Made by a program: the position numbers and the translations under genes. 55,641 nucleotides of DNA from Branchiostoma floridae (taxonomy: Eukaryota; Chordata; Leptocardii; Amphioxiformes; Branchiostomatidae): assembly GCF_000003815.2 (NCBI RefSeq), contig NW_023365771.1, positions 20,620 to 76,260 of the forward strand. The letters run 5' to 3'. This document shows, one piece after another, positions 32,918 through 44,054 of the stretch. Position 1 is the first letter of the stretch, and the number at the start of each line of letters is the position of its first letter. A model generated the notes under the pieces. It had not been told where the DNA came from and did not search any database. It was given only the letters and a program-made list of their open reading frames with translations.

Positions 32918-33856
32918 CAGTCAAACCTGTCCAAGACGACCACCCGGGGGACCGGGAAAAAGCGGTCGATTTGGACAGGTGGTCGCTGAGAAGAGTATCG
33001 ACTCAAAACATGCCCGATGCAAAGTATAAATGGTTTCCGTTGTGTTTAAAGGCAAATAGCAAGCACATTGCATGCACGCAAAGAAGCGAGGTATTCAATG
33101 TCAAATACAACACGCACACTGTAAATTGTAAATTTAACCCCAAGCTTTTATCGAGCTTTTATACGATACAGTGTTTTAAAGCTCAATATCTGTACACTAA
33201 CGTTTTAGACAGTAACGGAACTTCGATGCTGTCAGTTACCATACAAGCCTTTATGCGTCGCTGTGTTCTTGATCGCCGTATGTGAAATAACTACGGTGCA
33301 CCTTTCGAATTCGATGCCCGGTACGTCCCAATAGCGTACTTACCCACGGGTGAATGTACAGTACAGTTGGACAAAAGGACTCACACAGATCTTTCTTAAA
33401 AACGTATGAGCTACACAGATCTTTCTTAAAAAAGTATGAGGCTATATACGTTTCAGCATCCGTTCACTTTATAATGATATGGATTAAAAAAAAAAAAACT
33501 TCTGTAACAGCTAAATTCGGATTTTCTTACAACGAAATTTCCTCCCATATTACAGTAGACTGCCCTATTCAACCATCCATTGACCCAACATAACATCGTA
33601 ATAGTAGTCAAAATCCGACACAAACCGGCCGATTTCGGCACAAAATCGCCCTAGTTATCATAAAAAAATCGATGAAAACCTCAATTTCGAAAATAATGCG
33701 GTCGTTATGGGTCCCAATTTCGCGTTGGCCAGGTGGTCGTTGAGAAAAGGTCGCTTAATGCTTACGTCAATGGGAAAAAAATCGGGACCGAGAAAAAGCG
33801 GTCGAAATGGCCAGGTGGTCGCTGAGAAGAGGTGGTCGCTCGGGCAGGTTTGACTG
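32918..33856 (+). mobile_element. pogo/Tigger-like non-autonomous element, copy 3
   Basis: The ends are CAGTCAAACCTGTCCAAGAC and CTCGGGCAGGTTTGACTG with TA duplication (32916-32917 and 33857-33858). Length is 939 bp. It is closely similar to copy 1 over the whole length, and copy 1 is about 100 bp shorter inside. Confidence 0.87.
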
Positions 33857-33997
33857 TACAGAAAAAAGTACTGAATGCTGCAAAACATGTGTTGAGCACT
33901 GTAAGTGATCGCTTGCCTTACATCTGCTTGGATGGAGATCATTAAAAAAGGCATCTCCTAATTTAGAAAATTGAAATTGAGTAACAGGTAAAGGGTT

Positions 33998-34122
33998 AGC
34001 CTGAGTACAATCCTCCATAGTGACCGCTGGCTCAATTCTTTTGATTGCTAACCACTGTGGTCAGCAAGCAAAAAGATTGAGCCAGCAGTCACTACGCACA
34101 TACATAGGATGGTACTCTGGCT
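33998..34122. mobile_element. Short palindromic MITE-like repeat
   Basis: The arms AGCCTGAGTACAATCCTCCA and (reverse) AGCCAGAGTACCATCCTATG extend inward through TAGTGAC, GCTGGCTCAATC and TTTTG on both sides. The centre is near 34065. The flanks read TT|AGCC and GGCT|AG, compatible with a TA duplication. Superfamily not identified. Confidence 0.6.
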
Positions 34123-34301
34123 AGTAAGGGGTGTAATTTGATTCTGACTGTTGGTTTTCAGTTTTAGATTTTCATTATGTCTTTAGTGTTTGACTCAAGA
34201 GAAAAAGGCAGGTAGTGTCAGTAGAGTTTGTCCATTGTATCCATACACAACTTTATTCTGTAGGAAGAAACCTCATTTTATGAGGCAATGGTAATAAAAG
34301 G

Positions 34302-34789
34302 NNNNNNNNNNNNNNNNNNNNNNNNNNNNNNNNNNNNNNNNNNNNNNNNNNNNNNNNNNNNNNNNNNNNNNNNNNNNNNNNNNNNNNNNNNNNNNNNNNN
34401 NNNNNNNNNNNNNNNNNNNNNNNNNNNNNNNNNNNNNNNNNNNNNNNNNNNNNNNNNNNNNNNNNNNNNNNNNNNNNNNNNNNNNNNNNNNNNNNNNNNN
34501 NNNNNNNNNNNNNNNNNNNNNNNNNNNNNNNNNNNNNNNNNNNNNNNNNNNNNNNNNNNNNNNNNNNNNNNNNNNNNNNNNNNNNNNNNNNNNNNNNNNN
34601 NNNNNNNNNNNNNNNNNNNNNNNNNNNNNNNNNNNNNNNNNNNNNNNNNNNNNNNNNNNNNNNNNNNNNNNNNNNNNNNNNNNNNNNNNNNNNNNNNNNN
34701 NNNNNNNNNNNNNNNNNNNNNNNNNNNNNNNNNNNNNNNNNNNNNNNNNNNNNNNNNNNNNNNNNNNNNNNNNNNNNNNNNNNNNNNNN
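34302..34789. other. Assembly gap (488 N)
   Basis: Open frames spanning it in both directions have no sequence support. Confidence 0.99.
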
Positions 34790-35190
34790 AAAAAGAAAGA
34801 GTCAAAGAATCCAAGAAGAAGAGAGTGCAGCTGCATGCTGCAGGTAACTCTAGAGGCTTCCACCGTAGATCTAGTCGTAGTCGATGTATGTGGATACTAT
34901 GTAGTTTATCCATTCACTTTTGTTTGACGCAAAAATCACAGTCACTTGATTACATAAAAACATCATCACTTGCATCACACAAAAAACACAAATAACTTGT
35001 ATTTTGCCAAGAAAAATCACTTGTACTAGACACACACACAACAATAGCACTACTACACACAAAAAGTGACCTTTATCACACAAGAGATACCATCACTTGT
35101 TGCACAGGCGAATTAACAGACACACACTTGTAAGGCCGGACAGTGAAGGGAAATATGCGGACGTTGTCGCCCAGTTGAGTAACTGGTTGT
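34790..35190. other. 3' flank of the C4-like-domain gene
   Basis: This is sequence rich in CACA and in variants of ATCACTTG. It presumably includes the 3' untranslated region of the minus-strand gene. I see no clear polyadenylation signal that I would commit to. Confidence 0.5.
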
Positions 35191-35693
35191 TCACAGGGTG
35201 CAGACCACACAGGTCAGCTCATAGCCACTGATGTAGGGCCCACAGGGAAGAGAGCCACACTGCGCCTCTACCAGGTACAGCAGGGCTCCATCTAGGTCAG
35301 CAAATGATCCCGCCCTTAGGTTGGGAGCTCCGTCCACACAGATGAAGTTCTTGTTGCTGTTGTGGTTGTGACGAGATGACATCAGGTACCCGCTGTACTC
35401 CTTACTCCACCCCGTGGGACAGGACAGGCGGGCGGGGATCATGACGTGTGAGGACCGACGAACGGCCAGACACACAGAGCAGGGGACGTCATAGTTATAA
35501 GGGTTAGAGATATACGGCCCCATGGTGTCTGTGGAGAAATACCCATCACTATTAACCTGGTACTCTGCCCCGTACATGTAGCTGTTGTGCTGATTACCAG
35601 CTACTGGGTTGTTCCACTCCACACCTTCCAGGGGCAGGCACTGGTAGTCACTTCCTCCTCCGTGGTGGTGGAACCATCCACTCCCCACAACAC
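35191..35693 (-). CDS. C4-like gene exon 4 (main part of the domain)
   Basis: 503 nt from acceptor CCTTTCACAG to TGA at 35193-35191. It encodes VVGSGWFHHHGGGSDYQCLP, VPCSVCLAVRRSSHVMIPAR, SCPTGWSKEYSGYLMSSRHN and the C-terminal GALLYLVEAQCGSLPCGPYI. Several cysteines could form disulfides. Confidence 0.9.
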
Positions 35694-37188
35694 CTGTGAA
35701 AGGACAGGATGGTTTCTGAATATCCACTGCTTCCAGAAAAGGAGTCGAACTCAGAAAAGCTTAGGTTCTCAGCAATCCATATGAGAATAACCACTTGTTC
35801 CCACTTGTCACCATTGTTATAAATACCAATAAAGTGATTTCTTTGCCATATACTGTAATGTTTCGTGTTGCAATTAGCCCTCTGGTAATAAGAACTTGCA
35901 AATAAACACTCTCTATAGTATCAATGGTATCTACATGTAAGAGGTTACTAGTACATGTTTCCAATGTCAGTGTGAGTTAATTGATTAATGCGTGACAGGT
36001 TGTTGACAGGACTTTAGTTGAAACGATCTTTTTTACAGTGAGTCGTTCGGGTCTTCAGTTTGCCTACCGGAATAGATAGTCTTGGCATTATCACTACAAT
36101 TCTTCCTCCCCCACCGCACGTACACGTCCACGATGGACGTGTCGGCCGCTCTCCGCTCCCTGTGCGCCCCGCCCGCAGCATTGGCATTCTCTCGGTCCTC
36201 TGTACCAGGCGAGACGGTCTGTGCAGGACGGGTAATCTATTGGTAACAAATGGAAACAATATGAACGACTGAAGCAGGTAGATAATACCCCCATCTCCTT
36301 AGCCTAATGATCCGTAACAGTACATGGCGTGCATTTGTTACCATTTTCCCACCGTTGCTTGGTTTCGGTGTTGTGTTATGTTATTGAGAACTTTGTCAGA
36401 TGGCCTTAAGAACTTGGGCCTTGAGGCGTTGTTGATTTGATTAATTTGACACAATACCCTCACTTGACTTAGCAACTAATGAGTTCCCAAGTTCGGCCGG
36501 CCAGGGACGTTCTCTAAAATGGGATGCAAAGAAGAGGTGCCGGGCGCCACAGCTTTAGCATGTCCCAACACTCTTAGCGATAAGACCGGCGGTCTTTCCC
36601 AGCGTGAGTGTCACGATCAAAATTATCCCTCTGAACTTACTTAGCTTGTACTTCATGTTAAAAAAAGTTGCCTTTTCATTGATTTTCTTAGGCTGCAAAT
36701 GTCAAGTAGTAGCCTTACCAAGAGGTTCCTGAGCTCGGTCACCTCCAGCTGCAGGTCTGACATGGTGACGTAGACCAGCGGCATGAGGACGGCGCACACC
36801 AGCACCCCGCCCAGACAGCCTCCCGCCAGGAGCACCAGGCCCGTCCACCGCCAGCCCTGCCTCTTGTACGGCCGGGTCAGGCCCAGACCTGCCAAGGAAG
36901 GGGCGAAACCTACAGGGAATATTACCAATTTCAACATAAAACACACTGAAGTAGCCCTTTGTCTATCAATTACATATTGGTTATGAGGATATGCAGCAGA
37001 GGGAAGATTTAAGAAAAGTGCTGTGAAGTTCCTCTTTCTTGGTAAAGTTTAACAACTAACAAGTATCAAGGAAAGTAAACATGTTCTAAAAGATATTGCT
37101 ATTCTATTGATAACGGGACGGGTTAAAAGATTTGGTAAGGAAACGCTTTTTTCTCACCTTGGTCCATGACAAGTTTCCCGGAAGACAT
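35191..37188 (-). CDS. Type II membrane protein with short-chain-collagen-C4-like domain (complete, 4 exons, 297 aa)
   Basis: Minus-strand exons 37188-37158, 36909-36719, 36236-36068 and 35693-35191 total 894 nt, and every junction phase agrees (1, 0, 1). The ATG at 37188 has A at -3. Residues 1-32 are basic and presumably cytosolic (TRPYKRQGWRW before the membrane). Residues 33-58 form one transmembrane helix (GLVLLAGGCLGGVLVCAVLM). A short amphipathic stretch follows (residues 62-74), then a polar linker. From residue 110 comes VDVYVRWGRKNC, then TIYSGVVGSGWFHHHGGGSD, YQCLP, and C-terminal Cys-containing blocks. This motif set is what I know from the sponge short-chain collagen C4 family and related chordate proteins. 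There are no Gly-X-Y repeats, so the collagen part is absent. The likely role is an extracellular surface domain, function unknown. Confidence 0.85.
35727..35910 (+). mobile_element. LINE 3' fragment inside intron 3 of the C4-like gene
   Basis: CTGCTTCCAGAAAAGGAGTC aligns with the last codons of ORF2 of the element at 12593-19130 (CTGCTTCCAAAAAAGAAGTC). The end TTGCAATTAGCCCTCTGG, then AACTTGCAAATAAACAC, aligns with that element's 3' end. It is 5'-truncated, antisense to the host gene, and starts about 33 bp from the intron's acceptor. Confidence 0.85.
36068..36236 (-). CDS. C4-like gene exon 3 (linker and start of the domain)
   Basis: 169 nt between acceptor TTACCAATAG and donor GTAGGC. The frame that continues into exon 4 encodes a polar linker ending RRAADTSIVDVYVRWGRKNC and then SDNAKTIYSG. 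This frame contains no ATG, so simple ORF listing misses it. The phases on both sides and the RWG..C..YSG motif support it. Confidence 0.85.
36237..36718 (-). other. Intron 2 of the C4-like gene
   Basis: 482 bp bounded by GTAAGG and AATAG. Nothing further recognised. Confidence 0.7.
36719..36909 (-). CDS. C4-like gene exon 2 (transmembrane segment)
   Basis: 191 nt between acceptor TCCCTGTAG and donor GTAAGG. It encodes the membrane anchor and the start of the stalk (MSDLQLEVTELRNLL). Confidence 0.85.
37158..37188 (-). CDS. C4-like gene exon 1 (start codon)
   Basis: 31 nt encoding MSSGKLVMDQ plus one base, followed by donor GTGAGA. The extra base joins exon 2 to form a Gly codon. Confidence 0.75.
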
Positions 37189-37914
37189 TTTCAGTACACC
37201 GACGGCACGACTGTTGTGTTTGGAGGAGGAAATAAAGAAATGGCACAATCCAACAGGTGGTCAGGTTCTAATGTCAAGGCGTAATGTAGCGATGGAAGCA
37301 AGCACTCTCTACAGAGCGGGAGGGAGAAGCAGGCGTGTAACTCGCTGGTACGTCTTGCCTATTTGGTTGGATAACATCTAGTTATGTGACTTGTCGTGGA
37401 TAACATATATTCAACAATCTTTGTCATTCAGAGACCTTATTGCATTCTTTGAAGAGTACCTTGTCACCCCTAATACTTTCTTCATGGTTCAGTCCAGTTG
37501 TGCTGACTCTCTGGTTGGTCAGAACGTTGGAAACGCAGTGACTCATGGGATGTGTAAAATGTGTGAAGCTGCGACCACAAATTATATCGAACTCGTCGTA
37601 TCATTTGTTGCCTTGTAGGTAAGTCTACTCTGGACCCATAGACAGTCCCTATGATCTGTATGTTTATCATTTCTACATCTATTGTCGATACTTTCGTTTA
37701 TGGAAATATTTTTCATTATTTTTTGGGGGATGCCAATCATGTGTGCGGCCTATAATAGCGAACAAACTGGGTATCAAACCAAATCGAAGGTTCTGTCTTC
37801 TCACCTTCCGTTTACACATAACTCAACTATATTTGTCCTATGACTAGAGTAGTGCATTATTGTGAAGCTTCCGGTCAGTGCTTTTTTTTATGGTTGAGAT
37901 TGATAATCATACAT
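37189..37914. other. Upstream flank of the C4-like gene
   Basis: This should contain the promoter and 5' untranslated region of the minus-strand gene. I cannot point to a convincing TATA box or initiator. No other gene seen. Confidence 0.4.
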
Positions 37915-39004
37915 GTAACTTTGATACTTAGACGATAGCTGTAAATGTAATGTGAAAGAGTGTTGACTACAATACAGAAATTACAAACGGGTGCAAACGG
38001 TGTTCTTAAGTGTATCCCATTTATTCCAACGACTACAGATGGTCATTACAAAGTATAAAAGGAATGTATCTTCTAACATGTACTTGCGGTTAAAGGACAT
38101 ACCATGCAATCCCTATACGCGCAGACACTTTGTTTATCGTGCATGCTTGCGGACGATCGCTAAGCACACCGAGAAGGCAAATTGCTCATAAGATATCATA
38201 GCAAAGAACACATAACAAGACTAAATTTCTTAGAGATCCTGAAATTAGCTTTGTAACCTTACCTAAAAGTTTTGCATTGTATTCAGCCGTAGGATTAATT
38301 CAACTAGAGGGTACTTGGGGAGTTAAGTAGAAGACTGAATGCTATTGAGACACGTGGAGCAACTGGTTACTTTATCGTATAATATGAAATAGTATGCATT
38401 TATTACTTCCTAAAATTAATATCTATCGGAAAATAACACTCCCGTGTGGAGAGGAAAACCCCTTTAAACACTACGTATGATCATTACAGGAAACCAGTGT
38501 TATCAACATTGGGCAGTGCTGCCCCTGAATGTGATAAGTCGTTTACAAAAAGAACAAAATATTATATGTACCGCCTTGACCGGAACATCAAGGCCTAATT
38601 TACAAGCAGACGTAACAAGTGGGGCTTGTTTTCAGCGTATTTGGTGGTGATTTCTGAACTTTTGTTGATTTTCACAGATAACCGACTGGGACGTACTCTC
38701 GTCCTGCTACAAAAGAAAAATGTCGATTTACACATACATGGCGCCTGTATGAGTGTTCCGTATTCATATATGCGGCATAACGTAGCAAAGCGCACCAAAT
38801 GGGTCTTACAGGAGGTGAACATCAGAAAAAACAAGCCTGTGAAAGAAGGGTCTGGGTATTTAGTCCTGTTTTTAGCAGCATTTATTTGCTGGATCTTTTT
38901 TTTGTTCGCCCTCGCGCATTAGGTTTGGGTCTCCAGCGGATGTCATCCGTATAATTAGTCAGTGTGGCCTACTCTAACCAAGCAACCAGTTCTGGGAAGT
39001 TAAA

Positions 39005-39214
39005 ATGCCCAAAACATCCAGCGCAGCAGCAGGGAGAAACACTGCCAAGTGCGCTCAAAGCAAGCCCGACTTCTACACCTGCTTGAAGAACCACTATGGC
39101 GGCTTCAATTGTAACATTCAGAAACATGTTGCGTCGGGTGACTATGGACTGACTATGGCCATTATGTATGGACTGATCTTATATCGAACAACTATTTTCA
39201 TTTACCGAATATGA
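39005..39214 (+). other. Small unassigned open frame in the copy-1-specific segment
   Basis: 69 codons beginning MPKTSSAAAGRNTAKCAQSK. The composition looks more protein-like than its surroundings, but I know no homologue and see no flanking exons. It lies within sequence absent from the other copy of the duplication. It may be a retrotransposon or gene fragment, or chance. Confidence 0.2.
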
Positions 39215-40114
39215 TTAATTGCAATATTGATTTGTCATTGTCAAAAAGACTCCTTACCACCCCCTCATTGAACGGCCAAGGCCGTAGAGATGTAATTTTC
39301 AAGGTAAGATAAAGGTTAAAAAAGAATATGCTTGTTATCACCACCGCCTCTATAGATAGACACCCTCTCTCCATTGAGATCGCTGTCGAAACTTCCTGCA
39401 AAACAAGATCAATATAACATTCATTACAAGCGTACAAGAAAGTCTTATTTACCTACCTTCTCAATCCACCACCTTTCCCGTGTTTGTCATGAATTACAGT
39501 GCGACTTCAATAATTATTTTGAATTAGAATTCAATTGCAAATGATAAAATAAAAACATAAAAACACAAATAGTGAGTATAATCTATTGTAAAGATTCAGC
39601 CAATCATGTCTGTTAATCCAGGGGCACCCTGTCGGCAAAGGTGGCATCTCACTGAACTTGGGGCACCAGTACGGCATTGCAGGGTTCGTTCCCTGCGGTA
39701 CTGTTGTGTTGTTTTCGTCGATTTTTTTAATGATCAGTTCAGTTCAGATCATCCTCATATGAGGATGATATAGATATTGCGTAATACGTAAAAGTACGAC
39801 GTAGAAGACAACAAAATGCACAGAACGTATGGAAATTCGTTCTTTATCTCTTAAATTCGTTGAATAATCTTTCGAACCCATCAGTGCCACCCTGGTGCCT
39901 TTAAGTAATTCTAACTTTACGATAGATACAAGAAGGAAACCCGCGCGTTCACTTGGAGCGGAGAGGGAGTCTTGCTGCCTGTTCTGTTTTCTCTTCCCTG
40001 GACCGTACCTGAGGTTTTATGCGTACAGATCGAGGATTTACGAAGCCAAAAGATCTAATTAGGGTACCATATATGTACGTACCACCGAAGCTGTCGACTA
40101 CACAGCTTCAGTCG

Positions 40115-40497
40115 TCACTGAGTGGCCCCGCCATAGTCACGGGAACCACCGCCACGGGAACCACCGCTACGGGAACCACCGCCACGGGAACCACGGCCTC
40201 CCTGCAAATAAAATATACATCACGTCAGTCTTGACCCACCTTTTTACACATTGAAAATGTATTTGAATAGAAAGCATTTAGAGGAAACACTAACAATAAG
40301 ATACGCCAAAAAGCAGTTACTCAAGCAACTGGATATTATGTTGGAAACGGTCAGACATTTCAGACACCATTGGATATCTTTCGTTGATAACACTGGAGAG
40401 ATCTGTTGGAGAGCAGTTTTTTTATATCCTACCTATGAATTAAAGTACGAAAAAGTACTCACAATATAAATGTCCTCATCCTCCACATCACCCGTGA
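40115..40497 (-). pseudogene. RGG-box 3' exons, duplicate of the RRM/RGG gene (no RRM exon found)
   Basis: Two minus-strand exons: 40497-40463 (35 nt, acceptor TTCGTTTCAG, donor GTGAGT) and 40201-40115 (87 nt, acceptor TTATTTGCAG, stop TGA). The last exon encodes GGRGSRGGGSRSGGSRGGGS and ends RDYGGATQ, a textbook RGG tail. Phase (1 in, 0 between) is the same as in the fuller copy at 48231-47808. Upstream, where the RRM exon should be, are a LINE fragment and the second 11-bp array. This copy therefore looks like an orphan 3' end. Alternative splicing from the neighbouring gene is conceivable. Confidence 0.7.
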
Positions 40498-40629
40498 CTG
40501 AAACGAAAAGTGTGAGTAGCTGTCAGAGAAGCCTGAGGCAGAAAACAACACGATCGGCTTACACCCAACATCTGCTTAGAAATAACAGAATTGGCATCGT
40601 GGATAATGGCCTTTTTCTGGCTAATCAAT

Positions 40630-41030
40630 GATAGAAGTTTATTATAATAGAAGTTTACTTGCAAGTTCATGCCCGGAGGCTAATTGCAAGTACATGGTAC
40701 ACGCATAAGAGGAAATATACAAGTGACAACAGCGATTAACAGTCGAGGCTACTTGAATAGTAGTGTTTGCTAATTCTGAACAGGTTGGGTTTAACTTCTT
40801 TTTTGGAAGCAGAGGAAGACGAAAAGCCATACTTTTTCTACAAATTGTGGGTTCTGCGATTTCAAGAGAAAAGTGGCTTTCTGTTCGTCTGTGAATGTGG
40901 GGAAGTTGGGATATGTCTTTGTGGTTTCTCTAAACAAAGTGATTCTTTCGGCTTGTTTAATTGAACACTTGGAAATAAAATGTTTCGTCTTCCACTGCTT
41001 TAGATGTAAAATATTTAGACATTCTTTCAC
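40630..41030 (-). mobile_element. 5'-truncated LINE copy (same family as 12593-19130)
   Basis: On the minus strand a frame reads KHFISKCS, AERITLFRETTKTYPNFPTF and KATFLLKSQNPQ. It is almost the same as the C terminus of ORF2 at 15439-19011. Its 3' end has TTGCAAGTAAACTTC. It separates the RGG fragment from the minisatellite. Confidence 0.88.
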
Positions 41031-41281
41031 ACACTGGTAATCTCTAAAATGACACTAGTAAGAGGTTGTCTTTCTTTTGCTTTTCGGCTCTTGATTACGA
41101 CTGATGTTTCCTCCCTCTCGAATGCCTTGAACATGATAGTCGATGTATGCTTTGTTACAAAGATGCCGTCGCCATGCAAATAAGGGCCTGTGCAGTCTTC
41201 TTGGAAGGGACTGCACTCCTTTTTGTATTTGTATAATTGAAACACCCGAGGGTATAACTATAACCATTGAAAAGATTCCTT

Positions 41282-43455
41282 CCTTGGTCATACCTTGGTC
41301 ATACCTTGGTCATACCTTGGCCATACCTTGGCCATACCTTGGTCATACCTTGGTCATACCTTGGTCATACCTTGGTCATACCTTGGTCATACCTTGGTCA
41401 TACCTTGGCTATACCTTGGTCATACCTTGGTCATACCTTGGCCATACCTTGGTGATACCTTGGTGATACCTTGGTCATACCTTGGTCATACCTTGGTCAT
41501 ACCTTGGTCATACCTTGGCCATACCTTGGCCATACCTTGGCCATACCTTGGTCATACCTTGGCCATACCTTGGTCATACCTTGATCATACCTTGGTCATA
41601 CCTTGGTCATACCTTGGTCATACCTTGGTCATACCTTGGTCATACCTTGGTCATACCTTGGTCATACCTTGGCTATACCTTGGTCATACCTTGGTCATAC
41701 CTTGGCCATACCTTGGTGATACCTTGGTGATACCTTGGTCATACCTTGGTCATACCTTGGTCATACCTTGGTCATACCTTGGTCATACCTTGGTCATACA
41801 CTTGGTCATACCTTAACCATACCTTGGTCATACCTTGTCATACCTTGGTCATATCTTGGTGAAATAGGACAAAAGTTGGGGNNNNNNNNNNNNNNNNNNN
41901 NNNNNNNNNNNNNNNNNNNNNNNNNNNNNNNNNNNNNNNNNNNNNNNNNNNNNNNNNNNNNNNNNNNNNNNNNNNNNNNNNNNNNNNNNNNNNNNNNNNN
42001 NNNNNNNNNNNNNNNNNNNNNNNNNNNNNNNNNNNNNNNNNNNNNNNNNNNNNNNNNNNNNNNNNNNNNNNNNNNNNNNNNNNNNNNNNNNNNNNNNNNN
42101 NNNNNNNNNNNNNNNNNNNNNNNNNNNNNNNNNNNNNNNNNNNNNNNNNNNNNNNNNNNNNNNNNNNNNNNNNNNNNNNNNNNNNNNNNNNNNNNNNNNN
42201 NNNNNNNNNNNNNNNNNNNNNNNNNNNNNNNNNNNNNNNNNNNNNNNNNNNNNNNNNNNNNNNNNNNNNNNNNNNNNNNNNNNNNNNNNNNNNNNNNNNN
42301 NNNNNNNNNNNNNNNNNNNNNNNNNNNNNNNNNNNNNNNNNNNNNNNNNNNNNNNNNNNNNNNNNNNNNNNNNNNNNNNNNNNNNNNNNNNNNNNNNNNN
42401 NNNNNNNNNNNNNNNNNNNNNNNNNNNNNNNNNNNNNNNNNNNNNNNNNNNNNNNNNNNNNNNNNNNNNNNNNNNNNNNNNNNNNNNNNNNNNNNNNNNN
42501 NNNNNNNNNNNNNNNNNNNNNNNNNNNNNNNNNNNNNNNNNNNNNNNNNNNNNNNNNNNNNNNNNNNNNNNNNNNNNNNNNNNNNNNNNNNNNNNNNNNN
42601 NNNNNNNNNNNNNNNNNNNNNNNNNNNNNNNNNNNNNNNNNNNNNNNNNNNNNNNNNNNNNNNNNNNNNNNNNNNNNNNNNNNNNNNNNNNNNNNNNNNN
42701 NNNNNNNNNNNNNNNNNNNNNNNNNNNNNNNNNNNNNNNNNNNNNNNNNNNNNNNNNNNNNNNNNNNNNNNNNNNNNNNNNNNNNNNNNNNNNNNNNNNN
42801 NNNNNNNNNNNNNNNNNNNTCATACCTTAGTCATACCTTGGCCATACTTGGGTCACACATTGGTCATACCTTGGTCATACTTGGGTCATACCTTGGTCAT
42901 ACCTTGGTCATACCTTGGTCATACCTTGGTCATACCTTGGTCATATCTTGGCTATACCTTGGTCATACCTTGGTCATACCTTGGCCATACCTTGGTCATA
43001 CCTTGGTCATACCTTGGTCATACCTTGATCATACCTTGGTCATACCTTGGTCATACCTTGGTCATACCTTGGTCATACCTTGGCCATACCTTGGCTATAC
43101 CTTGGTCATACCTTGGTCATACCTTGGTCATATCTTGGCCATACTTTTGTAATACCTTTGTCATACCTTGGTGATACCTTGGTGATACCTTGGTCATGCC
43201 TTGGCCATACCTTGGCCATACCTCGGTCATACCTTGGTCATACCTTGGTCATACCTTGGTCATACCTTGGTCATACCTTGGTCATATACCTTGGTCATAC
43301 CTTGGTCATATCTTGGTCATACCTTGGTCATACCTTGGTCATACCTTGTCTATACCTTGGCCATACCTTGGTCATACCTTGGTCATACCTTGGTCATACC
43401 TTGGTCATACCTTGGTCATATCTTGGCCATACTTTGGTAATACCTTGGTCATTAT
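41282..43455 (-). repeat. 11-bp minisatellite, array 2 (inverted relative to array 1)
   Basis: TTGGTCATACC repeats are the reverse complement of the GGTATGACCAA units at 7278-11847, and here open frames appear on the plus strand. A longer period is visible: the run with TTGGCTATACC, then two TTGGTGATACC units, occurs near 41405-41470 and again about 265 bp later. A 938-N gap interrupts the array. Confidence 0.96.
41882..42819. other. Assembly gap (938 N) in array 2
   Basis: The left edge is not minisatellite (GGACAAAAGTTGGGG), so more than repeat may be missing. Confidence 0.99.
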
Positions 43456-43464
43456 TAAACATTG

Positions 43465-43880
43465 AGTTCTTTGTTTCTCCAACATTCAGTCTTCTTACTG
43501 CCATCTATTTAGTACATGTATGAGAGAAAGCATCAAAGTAATGTATTCAAATTGTTCTAGACCAAACAGGTTTACCATGATTTTTGAAGCTATCATTATC
43601 CCGCGCATGCCCTACTCTGTCATTTTGGCTGCTCTACAAGGTAAGGTAGGGTCAGTCTAGATCTGGCTCACAGGTAAGTTTTCTTAGCATTAGCTTTTCC
43701 TTATTCCCATGTGTTTTCCTTCATGACAGTAAACAAGCTATTTTAAGTGAAGTTCTATGCGCAAAGTCATATGATGTGATAGTCCTCATTTGCATGCCGA
43801 CGAAATCTGTTCAGCCAAGCGTATATACCTCTTATGATGTTCCGAGGGAGGAAACGACAGTCGTATTTAAGAGCCTAAAA
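43465..43880 (+). repeat. Left arm of a 0.4-kb inverted repeat
   Basis: It pairs with 44868-45270 as an almost perfect reverse complement. Examples are AAGTCATATGATGTGATAG near 43768 against 44957-44975, and CATTCAGTCTTCTTACTGCC against 45239-45258. The spacer is about 985 bp. A third, direct-oriented copy of the right arm is at 51400-51935. Confidence 0.88.
43577..43640 (+). other. Exon-like segment MIFEAIIIPRMPY..., copy 1
   Basis: ATG to donor GTAAGG (64 nt, leaving phase 1). It is conserved at 45164-45101 and 51819-51756 on the minus strand. A second donor-like CAGGTAAGT follows 35 bp later, matching the end of the RRM exon. I could not connect it in frame to other exons. Confidence 0.3.
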
Positions 43881-44054
43881 ATCAGTATATACAAAAAAAA
43901 TACAACCTCTTATAAGTGTTATGAATAAACCAGAAAAAAACATTATTCAATGCCAATTCTGTTATCTCTAAACAGATGTTGAGGTGTAAGCCAATCGTGT
44001 TGTTTTCTGCCTCAGGTATCTCTGACAGCTACTCACAATTTGTTTTTGCTTCAG

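Larger units (their letters stand above)
37915..40640 (-). repeat. Duplicated block, copy 1 (counterpart of 45371-48360)
   Basis: Matching stretches in the same order include TAACTTTGATACTTAGACGA (37915 vs 45371), GGGCAGTGCTGCCCCTGAAT (about 38510 vs 45600), GATTCAGCCAATCA with GGGGCACCCTGT (about 39595 vs 46115), and ACCGTACCTGAGGTTTTATG with the RGG exon (40002-40201 vs 47695-47909). Copy 1 has extra sequence at about 38690-39270. Copy 2 has the nested insertion at 46476-47659. Confidence 0.85.

Noticed and set aside
38626-38922. 98-codon frame with a hydrophobic C terminus
   Set aside because: It crosses the boundary between duplicated and copy-1-specific sequence, and the other copy does not preserve the frame. 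No homology is recognised.
40019-40234. Plus-strand protein MRTDRGFTKPK... with TGTTA repeats, and its relative at 47712-47942
   Set aside because: This is the antisense of the RGG exons. The minus strand has acceptor, RGG sequence and a stop in the expected phase. The plus frames arise from the repetitive Gly/Arg codons.
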